Shown in pieces: positions 1-7,654 of a stretch of 11,477 nt of DNA. The notes below the pieces were generated by a model, which saw nothing but the letters and a program-made list of their open reading frames with translations, did no database searches and had not been told where the DNA came from. The position numbers and the translations under genes are program-made. Position 1 is the first letter of the stretch; each line of letters starts with the position of its first letter. This stretch comes from Desulfovibrionales bacterium (GTDB lineage: Bacteria > Desulfobacterota > Desulfovibrionia > Desulfovibrionales > Desulfomicrobiaceae), in the NCBI GenBank assembly GCA_012727515.1, contig JAAYGZ010000246.1, positions 1 through 11,477 on the forward strand. The letters are read 5' to 3'.

Positions 1-311
1 ACATATATCCGGGCATCAGATGGAGCGCGAAGCGCTGTATGCAGAACAGCCCTGTCTTCGGTAGAGTTAATGTGCTGGCCTTCAAACATGGCTGCTCGCT
101 GCGCTTCAAGCCCTGCCTCACGGGCCAAAGCGCACAGAAGTTCCATTGTTTTTCTGGTAATCCGGTGCTTGGAATAATCCACCAAAAGCCCACAGTCCTG
201 AAGAGAAAAACGTGAAAAACGCTCTGTGTCGCCAGCAAAAAGCTCGCGCATGTGCGGAACTTCGCTTTTATGTGCGTCCAATGCTGCCCAGGCTGCTGAG
301 TGGTGAATCAT
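1..311 (-). CDS. pgi: glucose-6-phosphate isomerase, N-terminal part (cut by window edge)
   Basis: Partial gene: 103 codons from ATG at 311..309, still open at base 1. The enzyme interconverts glucose 6-phosphate and fructose 6-phosphate in the cytoplasm (glycolysis and gluconeogenesis). I recognise it from the N-terminal signature of the long (about 550-residue) Pgi type: a leader ending in RELFAGDTERFSRFSL (residues 22-37), the block DYSKHRIT (45-52), and INSTEDRAVLHTALR (81-95), which is almost the family consensus. The start is supported by AGGAG six bases upstream of the ATG. The gene begins 14 bases after the aminotransferase stop, so the two are very likely co-transcribed. The active-site lysine, glutamate and histidine lie in the part outside the window, so integrity of the whole gene cannot be judged here. 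Confidence 0.93.
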   Translation of the reverse strand, partial: MIHHSAAWAALDAHKSEVPHMRELFAGDTERFSRFSLQDCGLLVDYSKHRITRKTMELLCALAREAGLEAQRAAMFEGQHINSTEDRAVLHTALRAPSDARIY

Positions 312-325
312 AACATCTCCTGTGT

Positions 326-1507
326 TTACGGACAAAGCTTATGCAGGGCCTGGCCAATCTGTGACAAGCACGAAGCCAGGACCGCGTCTTCCACGGCATA
401 AGAAATGCGGATACAACGGTCATCGCCAAATGCTGCGCCCGGAACCAGGGCCACATTGGCCTTGTCAAGCAGATATGCGCACAAGGCAGTAGAATCCGGA
501 ACTTGTGGCGTATAATACGAGTCAACTTGTGGAAAAAGATAAAAGGCCCCATCTGGTCGCGGACAGGTGATGTGCCCCCAATCAGTAACCAGATCCAAGG
601 CCATGTCCCGTCGCCGTGCAAAAGCAGTGATCATGGGCTCCAGACATTCCCAGCCCCCTGTTAAGGCTGCAAGAGCTGCTTTTTGGGCAATAGAGCAGAT
701 ATTGGATGTGGACTGGCCTTGCATCTTGGTCATGGCCCTGATCAAGTCTGGATGTCCAAGGGTATAGCCCACGCGCCATCCTGTCATGGCAAAACTTTTG
801 GCCAGGCCATTGACCACCGCAAAGCCCTGGGGATGCTTTGCCCACCACGGGGCTAAAGACGCAGGCCGGGCCGGCGCATAGACAAGACGATCATAGATTT
901 CATCGGCAATGACAAAAATATCATGGGCCACTGCCCAGGCAGCAATGGCATCCAGAGCCGATTGAGAATAATGACATCCCGTAGGATTGGACGGGGTATT
1001 AAGAATGAGACACCGGGTGCGTGCAGTGCGGGCAGCTTCCAACTGATCCACAGTAACTAAAAACTGAGCTTCTGGTTCAGTGGGCACAAAAACACTCACC
1101 CCTTGGGCCAAGTGCACCAGGGCTGGATAACTGACCCAATACGGAGCAGGCACCAAAACCTCGTCCCCAGGGTCAAGCAAAACCTGTAGCAGAGTATATA
1201 GACTCTGCTTGCCGCCATTGGTCACCACAACAGTATCCATTGTTGTGTGAACCCCGTAAAAATCATGAAAATATCCAGCCACTGCGGTACGCAGCTCTGG
1301 GATGCCTGGCACCGGAGTATAGCGGGTAAAGCCCTGATCAATGGCAGCTTTGGCCGCTGCACACACATGATCTGGAGTACAAAAATCAGGCTCTCCCACG
1401 GCCAGACTGACAATATGCCGCCCTGATGCGCGTAGCTCCTGGGCTTTGGTGTTAATGGTTAAGGTTGCTGAAGGCCGGATCTGGGTAATGCGTTGCGCCA
1501 ATTTCAT
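326..1507 (-). CDS. class I pyridoxal-phosphate aminotransferase, aspartate aminotransferase type
   Basis: Fold-type I PLP aminotransferase of 393 residues, a normal length. It most likely transfers the amino group of aspartate to 2-oxoglutarate in the cytoplasm. Visible landmarks: VGEPDF (residues 37-42), the phosphate/ring-binding segment around TNGGKQ (96-101), NPTG (174-177) with the PLP-contacting Asn174, ADEIYD (201-206) with Asp202 and Tyr205, the Schiff-base lysine Lys237 in AKSFAMTGWRVGY, and Arg367 in CIRISYA, which by family knowledge binds the substrate alpha-carboxylate. This is the bacterial Ibeta/AspC-like subgroup rather than E. coli AspC. Substrate preference (aspartate, aromatic, or prephenate) cannot be settled by eye, so I give no symbol. 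The ATG at 1507 is the only candidate, as an in-frame TAG lies five codons upstream; AGGGA about nine bases upstream is a modest ribosome site. pgi follows after 14 bases. Confidence 0.9.
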   Translation of the reverse strand: MKLAQRITQIRPSATLTINTKAQELRASGRHIVSLAVGEPDFCTPDHVCAAAKAAIDQGFTRYTPVPGIPELRTAVAGYFHDFYGVHTTMDTVVVTNGGKQSLYTLLQVLLDPGDEVLVPAPYWVSYPALVHLAQGVSVFVPTEPEAQFLVTVDQLEAARTARTRCLILNTPSNPTGCHYSQSALDAIAAWAVAHDIFVIADEIYDRLVYAPARPASLAPWWAKHPQGFAVVNGLAKSFAMTGWRVGYTLGHPDLIRAMTKMQGQSTSNICSIAQKAALAALTGGWECLEPMITAFARRRDMALDLVTDWGHITCPRPDGAFYLFPQVDSYYTPQVPDSTALCAYLLDKANVALVPGAAFGDDRCIRISYAVEDAVLASCLSQIGQALHKLCP

Positions 1508-1576
1508 ATGTCTGCGTCCCTATTGCAGAGCCAACGCACACCTCTGGCCTGGCCCGCGTTTGTATCTGATAAAAAA
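1508..1576 (-). other. HDOD-aminotransferase spacer, no clear signal
   Basis: These 69 bases separate the HDOD gene from the aminotransferase gene. I see a short CAGAG/CTCTG inverted repeat but no stem followed by a T-run, so no intrinsic terminator, and no convincing -35/-10 pair. The aminotransferase and pgi may therefore be read through from the upstream cluster or from a promoter too weak to see. Confidence 0.4.
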
Positions 1577-2416
1577 CTAGAATTCGCCCCGGAGCAGGTA
1601 ATCTTCCACAGCTACTTCCAGCTCTGCCAAGGTAATATCTGACAGCCCTAATACACCTGCCTCGCTGCAGGTAACCAAAACCATCTCGCTATCAGCAAAA
1701 AGACCGATCCCTAACTTTACACACACGGCATTGGCCATGCGAACTAACACCAGCAGCATATTGGTTGCGTCGTAATCTTCGCTATGATGATCACGACAGA
1801 TCACAGCATATATTTCAGGCAAATGCCATTTTTCAACCAAAGCCGCCCCGTATTCCATGTGCAGTGTACTGATAAATTCCTCAGCCGCTGTCTTGGTAAT
1901 ACGAGGCATCTCGCGTCCCTGCTCGCCAGTTGCAACCAGTGCCTTTAAAACAAGTAACTTGCCTACATCATGGATCAGGCCGCCAATAAATGCTTCCGGA
2001 GCCAGATCAGCATAGCCACACCGTTTAGCCAGCCACTGCGCACCAAAGGCACAGGCCACAGAATGCTTCCACAACCCTGTGGCATAATGTTGCACACTGG
2101 CATTATTTGATTGATAATTGGCGCGTTGCGAAGCAAGCATCACGCAGTTCACCATTTCTCGCAAACCAATACGCACCATGGCATCTTGAATCCGACTGAC
2201 TTTTTTGATGCCGCGATAAAAAGGAGCATTAGCGACCTTAAGCACTTCCATGGTTAAAATCTGGTCGCGCTCAATACAACTGAGAATTTTATTTGCATCT
2301 GGTTCCGGGCGGCCAGCCTCCTCCTGCACAATGAGTGCAGTCTGACTGAATACAGGCAGTTCGCTATCTGAATCATTCAGATACTCATGAATACGTTCAG
2401 CAATGGATATGTTCAT
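1577..2416 (-). CDS. HDOD-domain signalling protein
   Basis: Protein of about 279 residues made almost entirely of one HDOD domain, a helical relative of HD phosphohydrolases found in bacterial signalling proteins. Numbered from the TTG-start form (283 residues): the HDOD core runs from about 20 to 235, with LPVFSQTAL near the start, then IERDQILTMEVLKVANAPFY (52-71), KHSVAC (121-126), GGLIHDVGKLL (149-159) and LHMEYGAALVEKW (189-201). His122, the His153-Asp154 pair, His190 and His214/His215 are all present, so an HD-type metal site could be intact, which many HDOD proteins have lost. The helix ending in a GYP motif is absent, so this is not a standard c-di-GMP phosphodiesterase. The start is uncertain: TTG at 2428 overlaps the ATPase stop (TTGA) but has GGAG one base away; ATG at 2416, chosen here, has GAG seven bases away. 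Its place behind a PilZ protein and PilB-type ATPase suggests a role in surface-appendage or motility signalling. The biochemical role of HDOD domains is generally unclear. Confidence 0.85.
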   Translation of the reverse strand: MNISIAERIHEYLNDSDSELPVFSQTALIVQEEAGRPEPDANKILSCIERDQILTMEVLKVANAPFYRGIKKVSRIQDAMVRIGLREMVNCVMLASQRANYQSNNASVQHYATGLWKHSVACAFGAQWLAKRCGYADLAPEAFIGGLIHDVGKLLVLKALVATGEQGREMPRITKTAAEEFISTLHMEYGAALVEKWHLPEIYAVICRDHHSEDYDATNMLLVLVRMANAVCVKLGIGLFADSEMVLVTCSEAGVLGLSDITLAELEVAVEDYLLRGEF

Positions 2417-2424
2417 AGTATAAC

Positions 2425-4317
2425 TCAAGCTCCAAGAATTCGCCGCAATTCATGAACAGGCCTGGGCTTATGCACCCTGGGCAAAGTGCGCAGCACTTCA
2501 TCCACTGTGGTTTTGCCAATAGCGGCCTTGACCAGCCCATCTTCAAGCAGAGTAATCATTCCTGCCTTGGAGATGCTGATCTCGCGTAATTCATGTGTTG
2601 TTTTGCGTGCTAAAACAGCATCCCGAATATAGACTTCAGGAATCAACATTTCAAATGCAGCAAGTCGTCCTTTGTAGCCAGTAAAATTACACGCTGGACA
2701 CCCCTTCCCTATTTGAAACTCTGCCCCCAGCAAGTCTCCATACGTACAGCCAAGTCGGCGTAATTGAATCAAGTCTGGCTGATGTGGCATGGCACATTTT
2801 TGACAAATACGACGCATCAGGCGCTGAGCAATAATACAGGACACTGTAGAAGATACCAGAAACGGCTCTATATCCATATCCAGCAAGCGTACCAGACATC
2901 CGATACTGTCTTCTGTATGAAAGGTCGTCAAAACTTTATGTCCGGTCAACGCGGTCTGAATACACATTTCAGCGGAAAAAGAATCACGCACCTCGCCAAC
3001 AACAACGATATCAGGGTCCTGACGCACAATATGCTTGAGAGTTTCCTCAAATGTAAGACCAATGGCCGGATTGATCGAACACTGGCCAATACCGCGCACT
3101 TTGTATTCAACAGGATCTTCCGCAGTAATGATACTGACTTCTGGCCGGTTCAGATAATTGATAGAGCTGTAAACTGTGGTTGATTTTCCCGATCCTGTCG
3201 GCCCAGTGATCATCATAACCCCGGAAGGGGCATCAAGAGCGTCCAGCATGAACCGCTCCAGCATATTTGGCAACATGCCAATCTCAGAGACAGGCAGCAA
3301 TTCTTCCTGGTTTTTAAGCAGACGCATAACAATCTGCTCGCCATACACCGTGACATAAAACGACATACGCAGATCAATCTGCACATTCATGTGATTAAAA
3401 ATAAGCCGCCCATCCTGGTGGCGACGTTTTTCTGCAATATCTGCCCCGCACATAATTTTAAAACGGCTGGTCAATGGTGCGCACACCGCCACTGGATAGT
3501 CACGAAACGGGACCAGCACTCCATCCTGGCGAAAACGAACCCGCACGCGATCAACCATGGGCTCCACATGAATATCACTTGCGTCACGCTGTACAGCATT
3601 CAGGATAATCGTATTTGCAATATCAACAACATTATGCCGGGTATCTTCAGAAACGACTCCTGTCTGTGCATTGTCTTTCGCTTTGATCAGCCAATCATCA
3701 AAATGACTGTTCCTGACCATGCAGCGAATAATATTTTGTCCAAAATATACTTTTGCTGCCTCCAGACAACGTGCATCTAGTGGATCAACAAAAGCAATCC
3801 GAATAGCGCCTTCCTGCACATCAAAAGGAATAAAGCGATGTTGGCCGTAGTAATCAAGCGGACAGCGCGTTACAAGCTGAACATCCGGATCATGCGTGGT
3901 CAGATCAAGAATGGGCAAGCCCAGTTGTAAAGCCAGAATCTCAGTTAATTTGTCTTCTGACAGAAATTTGTGCTGGATCAGTATTTCACCCAGCTTAAAT
4001 CGTCGATCTTCCCGAGCCTGAATTTTTAAAGCTCGCGCCAGCTCTTCGTCTGAGAGATAACCAAGACCATTTAATAACTCACCCAGGCGTAACTTTTCCT
4101 GGTTTTCCTGCACTGCTTGATGAATCTGCTCACGGGTCACATACCCTAATTCGATCAGCACATCGCATAAAGACCGCTGCACATACAACTTAGCAGCCAC
4201 TCGCCGGGCATAGCAGACTTGTTCAGCAGTAAGCACTTCTGCATGTAGCAAAAGTCGTACAACTGCATTTCGCTCTTCTACACTTTCAGCCAGAGGAGCA
4301 TTTTGCTGTGTGCTCAT
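2425..4317 (-). CDS. GspE/PilB-type secretion or type IV pilus assembly ATPase with MshEN-like N-terminal repeats
   Basis: Cytoplasmic hexameric ATPase of the type II secretion / type IV pilus extension family, 630 residues. Order: four MshEN-like half-repeats at about residues 18-41, 49-72, 77-100 and 108-131 (the third, from RLGELLNGLGYL, is the best match); the rest of the N-terminal domain to about 210; then the motor domain with ASDIHVEP (246-253), Walker A GPTGSGKST (372-380), Asp box TAEDPVEY (398-405), Walker B DPDIVVVGEVRD (434-445, Glu442), His box from TGHKVLTTFHTE (458-469), and a zinc site of two CxxC pairs, Cys505/Cys508 and Cys540/Cys543. The zinc site marks GspE/PilB (extension) rather than PilT (retraction). 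All key residues are present. ATG at 4317 has GAGG six bases upstream. It lies 14 bases after the PilZ gene and abuts the HDOD gene. No pilC, pilin or secretin is nearby, so whether it serves pili or secretion is open. Confidence 0.92.
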   Translation of the reverse strand: MSTQQNAPLAESVEERNAVVRLLLHAEVLTAEQVCYARRVAAKLYVQRSLCDVLIELGYVTREQIHQAVQENQEKLRLGELLNGLGYLSDEELARALKIQAREDRRFKLGEILIQHKFLSEDKLTEILALQLGLPILDLTTHDPDVQLVTRCPLDYYGQHRFIPFDVQEGAIRIAFVDPLDARCLEAAKVYFGQNIIRCMVRNSHFDDWLIKAKDNAQTGVVSEDTRHNVVDIANTIILNAVQRDASDIHVEPMVDRVRVRFRQDGVLVPFRDYPVAVCAPLTSRFKIMCGADIAEKRRHQDGRLIFNHMNVQIDLRMSFYVTVYGEQIVMRLLKNQEELLPVSEIGMLPNMLERFMLDALDAPSGVMMITGPTGSGKSTTVYSSINYLNRPEVSIITAEDPVEYKVRGIGQCSINPAIGLTFEETLKHIVRQDPDIVVVGEVRDSFSAEMCIQTALTGHKVLTTFHTEDSIGCLVRLLDMDIEPFLVSSTVSCIIAQRLMRRICQKCAMPHQPDLIQLRRLGCTYGDLLGAEFQIGKGCPACNFTGYKGRLAAFEMLIPEVYIRDAVLARKTTHELREISISKAGMITLLEDGLVKAAIGKTTVDEVLRTLPRVHKPRPVHELRRILGA

Positions 4318-4331
4318 ATATTCCTCGTCAA

Positions 4332-4802
4332 TTACTGCATTAAATAAAAGCCAAGCTCTTTTTCATGGCCACTGGAAACAATGCGTGTTCCATGCATACC
4401 ATTGTACATATTTCGTATTTCTAAGCGGCACCTGATCCAATCAAAGGATGTATTATCCAGGCGAAACTCCATACTGACAATTTCGTGTATTTCTAAAACA
4501 GGTGCTTGTGTTCCATTTTCTGGCATGAATATAAAACGAAGTCCGTGCAGAGAAATATCATCTATGAGCACAGGGCATACAACGCTAAGTCGCGGCACAG
4601 TACATTTTCCATATAGACGCACTGATCTTCTGTAAAACGATCGAAACTCAATAAGAACATTTTGTATCTGTCCACACTTACATTTTATTGTAATTTTGCT
4701 ATTGGCATCACGGAATTTCGATGCATCAAAATGACGTCGAAAGTGACAGTCTGGGCATTGATACGTAACATATCCTTTTTTATCCGCATACAATATTTCC
4801 AT
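4332..4802 (-). CDS. PilZ-domain protein with N-terminal zinc-ribbon-like segment
   Basis: Protein of 156 residues. The N-terminal part carries CPDC (Cys16, Cys19) and CKC (Cys41, Cys43), spaced like a small zinc ribbon. The rest is a PilZ domain, the bacterial c-di-GMP receptor fold: the first ligand motif RxxxR is RRSVR (Arg58, Arg62), and the second, D/NxSxxG, is DISLHG (Asp82, Ser84, Gly87). Both motifs are complete, so c-di-GMP binding is likely. The C-terminal part (about 104-156) gives the remaining strands. No signal peptide or membrane segment is visible. It is the first gene of the cluster with the PilB-type ATPase and HDOD genes, so it probably passes a c-di-GMP signal to that ATPase. 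Three 60-base lines inside the gene average about 39 percent GC, well below the tRNA synthetase genes. AGGA lies only two bases before the ATG, an unusually tight spacing; TTG at codon 4 is an alternative start. Confidence 0.85.
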   Translation of the reverse strand: MEILYADKKGYVTYQCPDCHFRRHFDASKFRDANSKITIKCKCGQIQNVLIEFRSFYRRSVRLYGKCTVPRLSVVCPVLIDDISLHGLRFIFMPENGTQAPVLEIHEIVSMEFRLDNTSFDWIRCRLEIRNMYNGMHGTRIVSSGHEKELGFYLMQ

Positions 4803-4853
4803 TATCCTGCTCGTAGCTATAATCGTAAAAAACAGAAGAGAGTGTACAAATAC
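4803..4853 (-). promoter_or_regulatory. likely promoter region of the PilZ-ATPase-HDOD cluster
   Basis: AT-rich gap between the upstream terminator and the PilZ start, the only place where a promoter for this cluster can lie. On the minus strand TTGTAC (4849..4844) and GATTAT (4824..4819) could be -35 and -10 boxes, but their 19-base spacing is long and neither is a perfect match. The location is argued from context; the exact boxes are a guess. Confidence 0.3.
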
Positions 4854-4890
4854 AAAAGACCCTGGCCGAAATTTTTAGTCAGGGTCTTTT
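4854..4890 (-). terminator. intrinsic terminator of the thrS-to-merR operon
   Basis: A perfect 11-base inverted repeat, AAAAGACCCTG (4854-4864) against CAGGGTCTTTT (4880-4890), which can extend by a G-T and a C-G pair. On the minus strand the second arm ends in TTTT followed by GTATTT, as expected for a Rho-independent terminator. Its first minus-strand base pairs fall inside the merR stop codon (4891..4889), so it ends the translation operon directly. The symmetrical A/T ends mean it could also stop transcription on the plus strand. Confidence 0.85.
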
Positions 4891-5209
4891 ACATAAGAAG
4901 GTGTCGAATGGCTTCTAACTCATAGCGCACATACTCAACAATACTCTGTGTATGTGCATCAGGTCGGCCTTCCAGCTTTTGTCGTACACCTTTAATGGTC
5001 AATTTTTCTTCATGTAAAAGCCGACGAATATACTGAAACTGTCGCACATGTTCTTCAGTATAAAAGCGCTGTCCTTTTGTACTGCGGTCAGGGCGCAAAT
5101 GCGGGAATTCCTGCTCCCAGAAGCGCAGCACATATGGCTCTACACCAACCCGTTTGGCTGCCCGCCCAATGCGGTAACGTTGTACCTCGCCATCTGTTTG
5201 TGTTGTCAT
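4889..5209 (-). CDS. MerR-family transcriptional regulator
   Basis: Small DNA-binding protein of 106 residues. Residues 12-50 form the MerR winged helix-turn-helix (YRIGRAAKRVGVEPYVLRFW, then a wing region ending GQRFY), followed by the second helical pair HVRQFQYIRRLLHEEKLTIKGV and a short C-terminal helix from about residue 84 that is long enough only for dimerisation. No effector domain and no cysteine is present, so it does not resemble a metal or redox sensor; the ligand, if any, is unknown. It begins 33 bases after pheT, behind a G-rich GGGGGGA stretch that is only a weak ribosome site, and the operon terminator overlaps its stop. A MerR gene after pheT, with or without ihfA between, recurs in related bacteria as far as I recall; here ihfA is absent. 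Its targets cannot be told from the sequence. Confidence 0.88.
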   Translation of the reverse strand: MTTQTDGEVQRYRIGRAAKRVGVEPYVLRFWEQEFPHLRPDRSTKGQRFYTEEHVRQFQYIRRLLHEEKLTIKGVRQKLEGRPDAHTQSIVEYVRYELEAIRHLLM

Positions 5210-5242
5210 TGGTCCCCCCGTATCCGGAAGGAGCAGCTTCGT

Positions 5243-7639
5243 CTATGGAAAACGTATTGGCAACTGCCCGGTGATGTGCTGCGCAATACGGCTATGCACC
5301 TTATCTACATCTTTATCTTTGAGGGTTTTTTCAGCATGGCGATACACAAATCGGTATGTCACGTTGCGTACGGCCTCTGCGGTGCCCGCGTCCGGCGTAT
5401 AGATATCTGCAATAAAAATATCGTCCAATAAAGATTCCTGAATTTCACGTACCGTGTGGACGACCTGTTCCAGTGGCAATGACAAGGGCACCGCCAGGGT
5501 CATATCCCGCCTGATGACTGGATACTTGGGAATAGGGGCAAACACTATCTGAGTCTGGCCATACAGACGCAACAATACATCAAGATCAAGATCTGCATAC
5601 CATACCTCGCCCCTGGCCAGATATGTGTCTGCCAAATCAGGCCGCACCCGGCCTATCCAGCCGATCATATCATGTCCAACCTGCACGCTTACTGCAGGAA
5701 GAAGAAACGGATGCTCCGGGGTACGACAAAAACTTCCTGACAGATGCAAGGTGCCCAGCAAATGCTCCACCAGGCCTTTGATATCTGCGTACTCACTTTG
5801 TCCGTGAGGATAAGGATAACGCCCTGGAAAGCGTCCGCCATGCAAAAGAATAGCGAGTCGATTGTTTTCCTTGGTCTGAGTGTCACTCTGCGCGTCCTGG
5901 ACAAAAGTATGCGCTACTTCAAATACGCGCACCCGCGTTGAGTCCTGACTGATATTGTGCCGTAAGGTATTAAAAAGACCTGGCGCCAGATCTGTGCGCA
6001 AGACATTCATATCTTCACTGAGTGGATTACAGATCAACACCCGGCCCTGATCGTTTACGCCGCAGCGGTCTAAATCTGCCGTGCCGACAAAACTGTAATT
6101 GACTGCTTCAGCAAGCCCAACCCCAACGCCCCAATCCTTGATCTGACTTAAAAATGCATAGGTTGGATCAACCTTGTCCAGATCGTGCAAACACTTCTGA
6201 ACCGTAGGCAAGGCTCCTTCAATACGGTCCATGCCGTACATCCGGGCCACTTCCTCAATAAGATCAACCTCGCGTTCCAAATCAAGACGAAAAGACGGCG
6301 GCACAACCTCCCACGGCTCAGCAGCAGCGGAAACCGTGCATCCCAGGCGCTCAAGAGTGGACTGGCAAAACGCCTCATCCATGGTCTGGCCAAGCAAGCG
6401 TGTTGCCTTGGCAGGAGTAAAACCAAGAGTACGCGCCACAAAAGGATGAGGCTCTGCCTTTGCCACGCCAGGAGCCACCTGACCACCAGCCAACTCAGCC
6501 ATAAGCTGTGCGGCCCGATTCATGGCCAGGCTCGTGCCCACCTGATCCACGCCCCGTTCAAAACGAAATGAAGCATCGCTGGACAAGCCCAAACGACGGG
6601 CTGTTTTGCGCACAGAGGCTGGATCAAAAACCGCGCTTTCCAAAACAACGCTGGAGCTTTGATCCGTTATCTCTGAATTAGCCCCGCCCATGACTCCGGC
6701 CAGGGCCACTGGTCGCACGTCATCCCAGATAAGCAGATCGCGGGCCGTCAGCACTCGGTCTTGGCCGTCAAGGGTGGTAAAAGCCATGCCCTCTGTGGCT
6801 AATGCCACCTGAATACGCTGACCTTCCAGGCGGTCACGGTCAAAAGCATGTAACGGCTGACCCAGCTCCAACATTACATAATTGGTTATATCAACCACAG
6901 TATTGATGGGGCGTAACCCCACCGCCAGGAGTCGGTAGCGCAGCCACGCAGGGCTTGGGCCAATGCGCACTCCGCGAATGAGTCGGGCCTGATAAAGTGG
7001 GCATAGTGCCGGGTCCACTTCTATACGAAATTGTGTAAATGCCTCTCCACTCTCGCGCACCTGCACTGCTGGCATGGTCAGTGGCAAGGCAAAGGCAGCA
7101 GCAACTTCCCGGGCCAAACCCAAAACAGAAAGACAGTCTGCCCGGTTGGGCGTAATGCTCACGTCAAGCACTGTATCTTCCAGTCCCAGGGCTGCACTAA
7201 GCTTGATACCAGGCTGCAAGTCAGCATCAAGAATCATAATCCCGGCGTGCCCTTCTCCCAGACCCAGTTCCCGCTCTGAGCAAATCATCCCGCACGATGT
7301 CTGTCCACGCAATTTGGCCTTTTTAATCTCCAGGCCATCAGGCATGATCGTGCCCACAGGAGCGACAGGAACCTTTTGACCTGCCGCAACATTGGGCGCT
7401 CCGCACACAATATCCAGCGCTGCCTCAGCCCCAATATCAACCCTGCACACAGAAAGATGGTCAGACTCAGGATGCGCAGCACATTTCACTACATGACCAA
7501 CCACAAGTGTATCCAGGGCAGCAAAGGGATTGCGGACTTCCTCCACTTCCAGGCCCAGCATGGTCAACGTGTCAGCAAGGGCACTGACCTCGCCCGTGTA
7601 CGGGACAAACTCCCGCAACCAACTCAAGCTTAACAGCAT
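5243..7639 (-). CDS. pheT: phenylalanine--tRNA ligase beta subunit
   Basis: Beta subunit of the alpha2-beta2 cytoplasmic enzyme that charges tRNA-Phe. It has 798 residues, the usual bacterial length. Visible domains: N-terminal B1 from [12 protein letters not shown], an OB-fold tRNA-binding domain at about 39-150 ([19 protein letters not shown]), the B3/B4 editing region at about 210-360 with [20 protein letters not shown] (241-260), QPLHAFD and [11 protein letters not shown], the B5 domain at about 400-475, the catalytic-like domain with LRTDLAPGL and FEVAHTF, and a C-terminal ferredoxin-fold anticodon-binding domain at about 705-798 starting near [15 protein letters not shown]3/B4 clears tRNA-Phe mischarged with tyrosine; the region looks complete. 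The ATG at 7639 has AAGGA six bases upstream and lies 15 bases after the pheS stop, so the subunits are co-expressed. Confidence 0.98.
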   Translation of the reverse strand: MLLSLSWLREFVPYTGEVSALADTLTMLGLEVEEVRNPFAALDTLVVGHVVKCAAHPESDHLSVCRVDIGAEAALDIVCGAPNVAAGQKVPVAPVGTIMPDGLEIKKAKLRGQTSCGMICSERELGLGEGHAGIMILDADLQPGIKLSAALGLEDTVLDVSITPNRADCLSVLGLAREVAAAFALPLTMPAVQVRESGEAFTQFRIEVDPALCPLYQARLIRGVRIGPSPAWLRYRLLAVGLRPINTVVDITNYVMLELGQPLHAFDRDRLEGQRIQVALATEGMAFTTLDGQDRVLTARDLLIWDDVRPVALAGVMGGANSEITDQSSSVVLESAVFDPASVRKTARRLGLSSDASFRFERGVDQVGTSLAMNRAAQLMAELAGGQVAPGVAKAEPHPFVARTLGFTPAKATRLLGQTMDEAFCQSTLERLGCTVSAAAEPWEVVPPSFRLDLEREVDLIEEVARMYGMDRIEGALPTVQKCLHDLDKVDPTYAFLSQIKDWGVGVGLAEAVNYSFVGTADLDRCGVNDQGRVLICNPLSEDMNVLRTDLAPGLFNTLRHNISQDSTRVRVFEVAHTFVQDAQSDTQTKENNRLAILLHGGRFPGRYPYPHGQSEYADIKGLVEHLLGTLHLSGSFCRTPEHPFLLPAVSVQVGHDMIGWIGRVRPDLADTYLARGEVWYADLDLDVLLRLYGQTQIVFAPIPKYPVIRRDMTLAVPLSLPLEQVVHTVREIQESLLDDIFIADIYTPDAGTAEAVRNVTYRFVYRHAEKTLKDKDVDKVHSRIAQHITGQLPIRFP

Positions 7640-7654
7640 GATGTAATCCTTGGC

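Noticed and set aside
1577..2416. Reading the HDOD protein as an HD-GYP c-di-GMP phosphodiesterase
   Set aside because: The HD pair is present but there is no GYP motif, and the overall pattern is that of HDOD.
2417..2428. TTG at 2428 as start of the HDOD gene
   Set aside because: Its only Shine-Dalgarno-like GGAG is one base away, too close, and the four added residues are not conserved-looking; ATG at 2416 is preferred, though the TTG is not excluded.
4818..4823. Perfect TATAAT on the plus strand
   Set aside because: No matching -35 at the right distance and no plus-strand gene follows; transcription would meet the 4854-4890 hairpin at once. Taken as chance in AT-rich DNA.
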